Origin: Sulfuricella sp. T08
Lineage (GTDB): Bacteria; Pseudomonadota; Gammaproteobacteria; Burkholderiales; Sulfuricellaceae
NCBI RefSeq assembly: GCF_000971475.1
Contig: NZ_DF967529.1
Location: forward strand, 1 to 64,000
DNA: 64,000 nucleotides
Direction of reading: 5' to 3'
Part shown: piece by piece, positions 31,285 through 38,312 of the stretch
How positions within the stretch are numbered: position 1 is the first letter of the stretch
Layout of the letters: every line of letters begins with the position of its first letter
Made by a program: the position numbers and the translations under genes
The notes under the pieces: generated by a model
Told to the model about the DNA's origin: nothing
Database searches by the model: none
Seen by the model: only the letters and a program-made list of their open reading frames with translations

Positions 31285-31677
31285 ATGCAACATTTGGAAT
31301 CCTTTGTCATTACCTGGCGTGAATTGCTCATAGGCGCGGTGCTGGTGCTAGCGGTTTATATCGCCGAGATGTTGTTGTTGATGCGTTCTGCCAAGCCTCG
31401 CGGATGGCGGATTTGGCAAAGAGGGGCTGAAGCCCACGCCAAAAGTCGTGAGGTGCAATCCCTGGAGTTGGAATTTACGCAGCTTAAGGAGCAGGTCGAC
31501 AGGCTGCAGAAGGAGCTTGAGCAACTGAAGGCTCAGCAGGTAGTGGCAACGCCTTATACCCACGCGATTCAAATGGCTCAGCAGGGCCTCAACGTAAACG
31601 AGGTGGCGGCCAGTTGCGGCATTTCACGCGGCGAGGCTGAACTGATCGTCGCCTTGCACCGTAATCAACCCCCATGA
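31285..31677 (+). CDS. DUF2802-family membrane protein
   Basis: 130 residues. One N-terminal transmembrane helix (about 14-33), a coiled coil of about 40 residues (SLELEFTQLKEQVDRLQKEL region), and a C-terminal helix-turn-helix-like segment 'MAQQGLNVNEVAASCGISRGEAELIVALH'. This architecture matches DUF2802 proteins, which recur beside fliK and chemotaxis genes in proteobacteria and whose function is unproved. The stop overlaps the fliK ATG (ATGA), so the two are coupled. Confidence 0.8.
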   Translation: MQHLESFVITWRELLIGAVLVLAVYIAEMLLLMRSAKPRGWRIWQRGAEAHAKSREVQSLELEFTQLKEQVDRLQKELEQLKAQQVVATPYTHAIQMAQQGLNVNEVAASCGISRGEAELIVALHRNQPP

Positions 31678-32735
31678 TTCATAATGATGTTTTAAATCAG
31701 CTGCAACTGCTGATTAAAACTTCAGCACCACCTCTCATCGAGGTCGCTCAGACGCCGCTTGAGGAAGCCCAATGGGTGCCTGGCCAGCGCCTGACAGCCA
31801 TGGTGCTGGCTAGCTTGCCGAACGGGCGATTCCAGGTGCAAGTAGGCGATATGGCGCTGGACATGAATCTGCCCCGCAATACCCAGCCTGGCGCTCAGGT
31901 CGAATTGACCTTCGTTTCCAATCAGCCACGCCTCACGTTCGCGCTTACCCGCGATTTGCCTGCCGCGGCAGGCAACAACCTTGCTTCCGAAGCTAAACCA
32001 CAAGTCAATCTCAGCGATTCGGTGCGTTATCTAGGCGCACTGCTGCAAAAAATTTCCGACCATGCGGAAACCCAAGCCGCTCCGCTCAACAAGACGGCTC
32101 CGCTGCTTTCCGCTGCACCTTCCGATATCAAGGAGTTTGCCACCTCTCTGCGCAATACTTTGTCCCAGAGCGGCTTGTTCTACGAGTCGCACCAAGCGCA
32201 GTGGGTCGCCGGAGAGAGGAGGCTGACGGATTTGCTGCAGGAGCCGCAGGGGAAGCTTTCGGCTTTGAATCCCGGGGCGGGAGCTGAAATCGCGCAAAAA
32301 AACGCTCCGGTCTCGATGCAATCGGTCGGGCTTCTTGCGCAAAGCACCTCCCGCATGCCGGTTCATGCCGAGGCCGTTGCGCTGGTTCAGCAGCAGTTGC
32401 AGACGCTCGATTCCCGCCAGATGGTGTGGCAGGGGCAGGTGTGGCAGGGGCAGTCGATGGAATGGCGGGTGGAGGAGAGGAACGCGCGCGAGGGCGGGGT
32501 GGGAGAGGTTGAAATGCCCCACTGGCAGACCAGCTTGCGTCTGCAGCTACCCAGGCTGGGTGATGTACAGGCAACACTGGCATTTACCCCGCAGGGCTTG
32601 CGCATCGACCTCAAGGCTGCGGATGCGGATACGGCGGTGGCGATGAGAGGCGCGCAGGACAAGCTGCGCAGCTCGATGGAGGCCTCCGGCCTGAATGTGC
32701 TGGCCATGTCGGTGGAGCGGCATGAAAAAGCCTGA
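31674..32735 (+). CDS. fliK: Flagellar hook-length control protein FliK-like
   Basis: 353 residues, diverged. The C-terminal Flg_hook domain is recognisable (about 250-350): 'WQTSLRLQLPRLGDVQATLAF' and 'LRSSMEASGLNVLAMSVERHE'. The N-terminal and middle parts are Pro/Gln/Ala-rich, as expected of a molecular ruler. FliK measures hook length and triggers the FlhB substrate switch. It is placed after filament-cap genes rather than with hook genes, so a second FliK may exist elsewhere. The next gene, an FlhB C-terminal-like protein, overlaps by 14 bases, matching the known FliK-FlhB partnership. Confidence 0.78.
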   Translation: MIHNDVLNQLQLLIKTSAPPLIEVAQTPLEEAQWVPGQRLTAMVLASLPNGRFQVQVGDMALDMNLPRNTQPGAQVELTFVSNQPRLTFALTRDLPAAAGNNLASEAKPQVNLSDSVRYLGALLQKISDHAETQAAPLNKTAPLLSAAPSDIKEFATSLRNTLSQSGLFYESHQAQWVAGERRLTDLLQEPQGKLSALNPGAGAEIAQKNAPVSMQSVGLLAQSTSRMPVHAEAVALVQQQLQTLDSRQMVWQGQVWQGQSMEWRVEERNAREGGVGEVEMPHWQTSLRLQLPRLGDVQATLAFTPQGLRIDLKAADADTAVAMRGAQDKLRSSMEASGLNVLAMSVERHEKA

Positions 32736-33012
32736 TAGCCAGCAGCTTGCGGTCGCGCTGGCTTACAGCGCCGGCAAGGCAGCGCCACAGGTGGTGGCGA
32801 AGGGTCGCGGTTTTCTGGCGGAAGCGATCATCGAGCGTGCACGGGATGCCGGCGTCTATGTGCACGAATCGCCCGAACTGGTTTCGTTGTTGATGCAGGT
32901 GGATCTGGATCAGCATATTCCACCGGAGCTTTATTTCGCGGTGGCGGAACTACTCGCCTGGCTTTACCAACTGGAGCATGGTGGCGTGGACAACAAGCCA
33001 CCACCCATATAA
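32722..33012 (+). CDS. FlhB C-terminal-domain-like protein (FlhX/YlqH type)
   Basis: 96 residues from ATG 32722 (MKKPDSQQLAVALAYS). It corresponds only to the cytoplasmic C-terminal domain of FlhB, lacking the membrane part: 'GKAAPQVVAKGRGFLAEAIIERARDAGVYVHESPELVSLL' is the FlhB_C pattern following the NPTH site, which is absent here. Such FlhX/YlqH paralogues can substitute for the cleaved domain of FlhB in substrate switching. Overlaps fliK. Ends 11 bases from the convergent fusion gene. Confidence 0.85.
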   Translation: MKKPDSQQLAVALAYSAGKAAPQVVAKGRGFLAEAIIERARDAGVYVHESPELVSLLMQVDLDQHIPPELYFAVAELLAWLYQLEHGGVDNKPPPI

Positions 33013-33023
33013 CCGACATTCTG

Positions 33024-35537
33024 TCATTCAGAGTCCAGCACTGTGGCACGCATGTTTTTTTCCAGCGACCGCAACGACCCGCCAGCAAAATAGCGGAAGC
33101 TTACCTGGATCACGTTGCCGGCTTTGACTTCCAACGCTTCGGCCAAGGGCAGCACAAGATGGCCACCTAGCCAATCTATCGTGGTGGCTTGCTCAGGCAC
33201 TACTGCCAGAATGTTTTTTGTCACGAAGCGCAGGGCGTTGACCGTCCCGTCCCTTTCCATGGAGAAAGTGCCTACCCATTGGATATCTGGAGAAGTCGGC
33301 AGGGTGAAGTCCAGCGTACTGTAAACCACCGGTGCAGCCATCTCGAGTGTGTCAGGCTGGATTGCATGCGGCGACTGGAACTGGACGATGGGAGCGTGAA
33401 AGCCGAAGAAGTCATAAGTCTGCTGTAGTGGCTGGACAGCCATGATGACGGCCTCCGGTACAAAAACCGGCAGGGGGCCGCCGAAGCGACGCCGGTAGCG
33501 ATCCTTGAAAGCGTTGATGACCGCGACCTGTTTTTCCCGCAACATGGCTGAGTGGATCATTTCGCAGATCACCACGTCTACAGGCTCTGGGGGCAGGTAG
33601 TGGAAAGCGTCAGCGTGGACTACTTCCACTTTGTGTCCATCCGGGTTGCGCGCCAGCAGACGCCGCGACTCCACCACCAGGTCGGGGTTGAACTCCACAC
33701 ACCATACCTTGCGCGCTTTGGATGCAGCGAAACAGGACAAAACACCAGTGCCTCCGCCCAGTTCGAGCACCTTGGCGCCTTCGAAAACCGTATGGGCTAT
33801 GGCTGCCTTGAAGCTGCCCATGCGATTTTTGTCCATCAGCATGTGGTGATGGTAGTGCAGGGGAATGAACTGGCCGAGGTAGTGGCTCTCGGATGTGTCC
33901 TCGCTCACTTGGCTCCCGATCGTCTCATTTTTAAAAACATTCTTTGTTACAAGCAATGCCGTTTTGTCCAGTGCCGCCTTTGCCCTCGCAATGATGATAG
34001 CGGTATTACGTCCTCCTTGCGATGTCGCCTCGACGATGAGACGTGAACTGATGCATAGGCGTAACGCACTTACCAATACACCGTCACGGTTGCCGCACGC
34101 AACCGGTTGCCCCAACTGACAGCGCAGTCTGGCACTGTCACCGGTTATTCCCGCGTGTTCTGAAGCAGGATGGTGGGTCAGGTCGATTTGCAGCAATCGG
34201 TAAACCTGCGCGGTTTCTTCGTGGTTCAGGTGCTTCATCCCTGCATGGGTATCGGGATGAAGGAGCAGGAATGGGAAGATCGTCGGGATAGAGTCCCAGC
34301 TTGCCGTCTTGATCAAGGGGCGACGGTCAAGTTCGGACACAGGCAAGGGTTCGAAGACCGGGTCGTGCGTCAGGCGCTCCTGAATGGCGCTGGCAAATGT
34401 CTTCAGAAAGGCGGTGATTTCCGCCTCAGGCACCGAGCGAAATGCGCGCAGCTCTTCCAATGCGGCTTCCCAGCGCAACAGAAGCCCGAAATTGGCAACA
34501 TTGTCGAGGCAACCGGCGGTGTCCCAGCCTTGAGGCCAATCGCCCTGGGTGGAATAGGCTCCCAGTGCGGGAGGGAAAGGCCGCTTCCGCAGCCGCAGCG
34601 CGACTGCCGGGGGGATGAGTAGCGCGCCGGAAAAGGTCGGGCCGGTCACGAATTTCGATCCGGTCAGCGCTACCATGAAATCATGCTCCAGATAGGCGAG
34701 CAGGGTCGACGGCGAGATCCGGAACTGACAGGCATCGACGAGGACATCCAGAATTTCCGGCAACCGGCGCTGCAGTCGCGAAACGCAGGCCGAACTGGGC
34801 GCGATCAGTCCGGTTTTGGAGACATCGACAAGGACCAGAATAACGCGCCGTCCCGTCGCGGCTGCGCCGCTCACCAGGGATTCGAAGTCGGCGTCTACGT
34901 CAGCTGCCGCCCGTGGGGTTCCATCCTCGCGGCGAATGGGCACGGTCACGACTTCAATGGCGCCACTGTTTGAGATGGATGTCCCTTCGATGACCGAATC
35001 ACCCAGTGAGGCCCGGCTGCTGAAGTGGCGCCCGGCCAGGGCTGCCGGTACGTGGCTGCCGGTTTCCGCAGCATCCACCATGACGACGAGGGTGGGCATG
35101 GATTCGGTGCCGCCCGCGAGTTGGGCGGCGATCAAGTGAAGATCGGTGCCCGATGAGGCAAAGACCACCTCGATACCGGCGAGGTCGGATACTCCGCACA
35201 AGCGAAGCAATTCCCGGCGAATCAGATCGAGCTCCCGGGTATAAGTGACTGCTTCGGGCTCGACTCCGGCGGTGAGGAAGATGCGATGGCGCAGTTGGTC
35301 GGCTGCGGCGAAGCTCTCAGCGGAAATGACCGATGCTGTCGATGATCCGAAAGCGGCCAGATCTGGATCCGGGAATGGCTGGCAACCGTATTTGTTCAAA
35401 ACGTCGTCAGGTTCAAGCGCAATGCGCGCATCGCCGCCCTCCACCAGTAGCTGCTCTGTGGACGGGATGTCTCCCGGGGAAGGGACATGCATGCCTTTCA
35501 TGACCGATCGTTTTCCTCTCTCATGGCGCTCTCCCAA
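33024..35537 (-). CDS. PLP-dependent fold-type-I enzyme fused to PRMT-like methyltransferase
   Basis: 837 residues. Residues about 50-460 resemble the class V aminotransferase/cysteine-lyase fold: substrate loop SSGTDLH (128-134), cofactor-binding D268 in VDACQ, and Schiff-base candidate K295 in LTGSKFVTGP. Residues about 555-837 resemble a protein-arginine-methyltransferase catalytic core and barrel: SAM motif LELGGGTGV (591-599), VEFNP acidic loop (E615), and a double-E loop with E659 and E668 at the exact PRMT spacing of nine. The PRMT 'THW' loop appears as IDW (D for H). The 460-555 linker is less clear. The actual reaction and substrate are unknown. Last gene of the three-gene operon, 15 bases after the ATP-grasp gene. 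Confidence 0.75.
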   Translation of the reverse strand: MGERHERGKRSVMKGMHVPSPGDIPSTEQLLVEGGDARIALEPDDVLNKYGCQPFPDPDLAAFGSSTASVISAESFAAADQLRHRIFLTAGVEPEAVTYTRELDLIRRELLRLCGVSDLAGIEVVFASSGTDLHLIAAQLAGGTESMPTLVVMVDAAETGSHVPAALAGRHFSSRASLGDSVIEGTSISNSGAIEVVTVPIRREDGTPRAAADVDADFESLVSGAAATGRRVILVLVDVSKTGLIAPSSACVSRLQRRLPEILDVLVDACQFRISPSTLLAYLEHDFMVALTGSKFVTGPTFSGALLIPPAVALRLRKRPFPPALGAYSTQGDWPQGWDTAGCLDNVANFGLLLRWEAALEELRAFRSVPEAEITAFLKTFASAIQERLTHDPVFEPLPVSELDRRPLIKTASWDSIPTIFPFLLLHPDTHAGMKHLNHEETAQVYRLLQIDLTHHPASEHAGITGDSARLRCQLGQPVACGNRDGVLVSALRLCISSRLIVEATSQGGRNTAIIIARAKAALDKTALLVTKNVFKNETIGSQVSEDTSESHYLGQFIPLHYHHHMLMDKNRMGSFKAAIAHTVFEGAKVLELGGGTGVLSCFAASKARKVWCVEFNPDLVVESRRLLARNPDGHKVEVVHADAFHYLPPEPVDVVICEMIHSAMLREKQVAVINAFKDRYRRRFGGPLPVFVPEAVIMAVQPLQQTYDFFGFHAPIVQFQSPHAIQPDTLEMAAPVVYSTLDFTLPTSPDIQWVGTFSMERDGTVNALRFVTKNILAVVPEQATTIDWLGGHLVLPLAEALEVKAGNVIQVSFRYFAGGSLRSLEKNMRATVLDSE

Positions 35538-35552
35538 GGGAATGCCCTCACC

Positions 35553-36806
35553 TCAATCCTCTCCCGCTTGCGGGAGAGGAAGCAAACGTGAAGGGCGCTT
35601 GTTCCGACTTGCATTGAACAGCATCTCGCGAAATGCAGAGAATACTTTCTGCATCTGAGGCTGTTTGTAGGGAAACACGTCGACCGGATCGATCGCGTGG
35701 ACGATCATGCAGCTGTCAATCTCGAAAATCAGCAATTTTCCATCAGCGGTCTCGCCGCAATCAATGCCCAGGTAGTCGAGCCCAACCCGCTTGTTGATGT
35801 CACGGAAGGCCTGTTCGTGCCGGCGTGCGAAGCCGGTGTCGAAATCGGCCATGAAAAGTGCTTCCTCATCCCGTTTTTCGGCGCTGTCGGCCATCCCCGC
35901 ATTCAGGTAGTGAATCATCCAGTGGTCGGATATGGCCATATGGCTGACAAACGGGCGGCCGTCGATGAGCACGATCCGGTATTTCCGGAACTGCCCGTCC
36001 GGGGATCGATAATCGACAAAGCGTGCCACATAGAACTCGCCGTTCGGCATCGTCCTCAGGTAGTCCGCCAGGGCAGCCGGATGCTCTATTTTCTCCAGGC
36101 ATTGGCCCGCATGGGAGTCGACCGGACGGACTATGACAGGGAAAACGCCATCTTCAAGAACGGTGGTAATCGATAGCGCTTCGTGGCCGATTTGTTCCAG
36201 AACCTGCCGGGATATCCGTGCCGTGACCGGCATGACAACACCCGGCACGGACTTCAGCAACGCGCAAGCGCCATCGCGCGACATCCAGGCAATTCTGTCC
36301 GGCTTATTGAGCACCGGGCGTGGCCAGGATTTTATGGCGCTCGCTATCTCTTGTAACAGTGGAAGATTCTTGTCTGACTGGGCGATGGCGACGAACAGCA
36401 CGTCATGATCGGGCAAGGATGGCGGTAAAGGGAGGCCCGGGGCAACATAGAGCAGATCAAGCGCGACATCGGCATCTTCCAGCAGAAACTCCAGCGGCGA
36501 GTTTGCCATCAAATCCCCGGGCCCCATGATGGCGAGAAGGCGGATTTCAGATTGACTGCCGGCAGTCGGCAGACGGTAAAGCTGCTGAAATGCCAGTGCC
36601 TGGGCTTGTACGTCCAGTGCCGTTTCGCGATTCCCTCTGAGTTGCAATACTGTAGATAAATCCATCAACGCATTGGCATCGGCTGGATTGCGCTCTGCGC
36701 GCGCGATCAGTTGCGCCCCCAGCGGCGCGAGGTCGACGCCGGAATAGGCCATTCTCATCAGCGCAGCCAAGCCTATGAGAGGTTCTTGGTTATCTTCATC
36801 AGACAT
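35553..36806 (-). CDS. TPR/ATP-grasp fusion protein (ligase-like)
   Basis: 417 residues. An N-terminal helical, TPR-like section (about 15-80) includes 'AERNPADANALMDLSTVLQLRGNRETAL'. A pre-ATP-grasp alpha/beta domain lies at about 85-200. An ATP-grasp domain lies at about 200-385, with a lysine-less P-loop-like 'VIVRPVDSHAGQC', 'FRKYRIVLIDGRPFVSHMA' and the metal-binding 'YLGIDCGETADGKLLIFEIDS'. ATP-grasp enzymes form amide or ester bonds through acyl-phosphates, so I infer it joins a carboxylate to an amine. The final residues (LLPLPQAGED) are the translated palindromic repeat at 35558-35579, so the native C-terminus was altered. Eight bases after the decarboxylase stop. Confidence 0.78.
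   Translation of the reverse strand: MSDEDNQEPLIGLAALMRMAYSGVDLAPLGAQLIARAERNPADANALMDLSTVLQLRGNRETALDVQAQALAFQQLYRLPTAGSQSEIRLLAIMGPGDLMANSPLEFLLEDADVALDLLYVAPGLPLPPSLPDHDVLFVAIAQSDKNLPLLQEIASAIKSWPRPVLNKPDRIAWMSRDGACALLKSVPGVVMPVTARISRQVLEQIGHEALSITTVLEDGVFPVIVRPVDSHAGQCLEKIEHPAALADYLRTMPNGEFYVARFVDYRSPDGQFRKYRIVLIDGRPFVSHMAISDHWMIHYLNAGMADSAEKRDEEALFMADFDTGFARRHEQAFRDINKRVGLDYLGIDCGETADGKLLIFEIDSCMIVHAIDPVDVFPYKQPQMQKVFSAFREMLFNASRNKRPSRLLPLPQAGED
35558..35579. repeat. Palindromic repeat at end of ATP-grasp gene
   Basis: Arms CCTCTCCCGC and GCGGGAGAGG around TT, the same repeat family as 17108-17131. It supplies the last codons of the ATP-grasp gene (stop at 35553-35555) and precedes the downstream fusion gene, where it could fold into an mRNA hairpin within the operon. 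Confidence 0.85.
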
Positions 36807-36814
36807 GCAGTTTC

Positions 36815-38260
36815 CTAATCTTGTATGCTTTTGGCATGCGCATTGCCGAAAGCAATCGTTGCATTGATCAAGGCGTCGATATCACCCGAATTGGTGCGGT
36901 GATTGACGATGGCGGCTCGAATGGCGAGGTGCTCATGGATGGTGGTCGTCGATGGTGCAGCTATTCCTGACTCCTGCAGGGCAACGACAATCTTCGCATT
37001 CACCCGGTCGGCATCTTCGCTGCGGTAGCGAAAGCAGACGATGTTCAGTGAAACCGGCGCGAGGAGTTCCAATTCCGGTGTGGCCTCGATGCGCTGCTTC
37101 ATGTACTGGGCAAGCGTGCAGGTGTTGGAAATTATCTGGCCGAGTTTTTTCGCGCCGTAGATTTTGATCGTGAACCAGGTTTTGAGTGCCCGGAAGCCAC
37201 GCGAGAGATCAGGTCCGAAATCGCACGGCCAAGGCGATCCGGCCGCCATTCCCCTGGTTTCCCGTCGCAGGTAAGCCGCTGGGGAGGCGAAGGTGTCGTA
37301 ATGAAGTTTTCCATCTCTCACCAGGATAAATCCGGCGTCGTAGGGCACCTGTCCCCATTTATGGAAATCAAGGGCGATGGAATTCGCCCGACCGATGCCT
37401 TCAAGGCGCGGTGCAATATCCGGGGCCAGCATGCCAAGAGCACCGTAGGCGCCATCGACATGAAACCACAGTCCTTCCTTTTGGGCGATATCGGCAAGTG
37501 CAGTGAGATTGTCGATCGCGCCGACATCGACCGTACCTGCGGTGCCGGCAATGAAGAACGGGCTGAAACCGGCGCATCTGTCCGCTGCGATTGCTTGTTC
37601 AAGCGCAGCGATATTCATCTGGTACTGATCGTTCACCGGAATGACTCGCAAGGCATCGATCCCAAGGCCGGAAAGATCCATTGCCTGCGCAATGCAGCCA
37701 TGGGCGCCCGCAGAAGTATAGGCGATCAGCCGCTTGTCGCTGGCGGCGAGTCCTGCAAGGCGTACGCCGGTGCCGAGGGTAGCTGTGCGGGCAACCAGAA
37801 CCCCGATTAGATTCGCCATGGAGGTTCCGGTCACAAACAGCCCGCTAGCACTTTCCGGAAAGCCGAAAAGTTCGCGAACCCACTGCACCACCTGCCGCTC
37901 CACCTCGACCGGCATCTGGTCACGGCCGCCAAGATTTGCGTTCAGTCCGGCTGCCAGCATCTCCGCCAGCATGCCTACCGGTGTTCCCCCGCCATGAACC
38001 CAGCCCATGAAGCCTGGATGCGCGTTGCCGATTGCGAAAGGAAGAACATCCCGCATGAAGCTTTCATGTGCGGCGGCAAGATCGCCCGGTTCCTGGGGAA
38101 GTCCTTGATTGAACTTGTCGCGCACATCCTGAGGAATCGGCTGCCAGACAGGGCGCTCGCGGATATGCTCGAGGTAGTCCAGCATGTCGTCGAGCATGCG
38201 ATGGCCTTGAGTCCGGAAGTCTTGCCAGTCGGAGGGATCAAGCGAGTCTGGAGATGTCAC
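36815..38260 (-). CDS. Group II PLP-dependent amino-acid decarboxylase
   Basis: 481 residues of the aromatic-amino-acid/glutamate decarboxylase superfamily. The N-terminal 'GHRMLDDMLDYLEHI' helix is typical. Cofactor stacking 'HVDGAYGALGML' carries the conserved His-x-Asp (about 267-278), and the Schiff-base lysine is in 'DFHKWGQVPYD' (about 302-312). The 'RETRGMAAGSPWPCDFGPDLSRGFRALKTWF' segment occurs in a proteobacterial clade often misannotated as cytochrome-related; the substrate is unassigned. The start is GTG 38258-38260 with AGGAGT upstream. First gene of a tight operon with the ATP-grasp and PLP/PRMT genes. Its amine product is a natural candidate for ligation. Confidence 0.87.
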   Translation of the reverse strand: MTSPDSLDPSDWQDFRTQGHRMLDDMLDYLEHIRERPVWQPIPQDVRDKFNQGLPQEPGDLAAAHESFMRDVLPFAIGNAHPGFMGWVHGGGTPVGMLAEMLAAGLNANLGGRDQMPVEVERQVVQWVRELFGFPESASGLFVTGTSMANLIGVLVARTATLGTGVRLAGLAASDKRLIAYTSAGAHGCIAQAMDLSGLGIDALRVIPVNDQYQMNIAALEQAIAADRCAGFSPFFIAGTAGTVDVGAIDNLTALADIAQKEGLWFHVDGAYGALGMLAPDIAPRLEGIGRANSIALDFHKWGQVPYDAGFILVRDGKLHYDTFASPAAYLRRETRGMAAGSPWPCDFGPDLSRGFRALKTWFTIKIYGAKKLGQIISNTCTLAQYMKQRIEATPELELLAPVSLNIVCFRYRSEDADRVNAKIVVALQESGIAAPSTTTIHEHLAIRAAIVNHRTNSGDIDALINATIAFGNAHAKSIQD

Positions 38261-38312
38261 TCTTACTCCTGCTTTCTAAAATGAGTGTATCTAAGTCCGG
38301 CATCACGAATTA

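Noticed and set aside
35553-35590. Repeat-coded tail taken as a peptide signal or sorting motif
   Set aside because: The tail is explained by the palindromic DNA repeat; no evidence of a sorting role.
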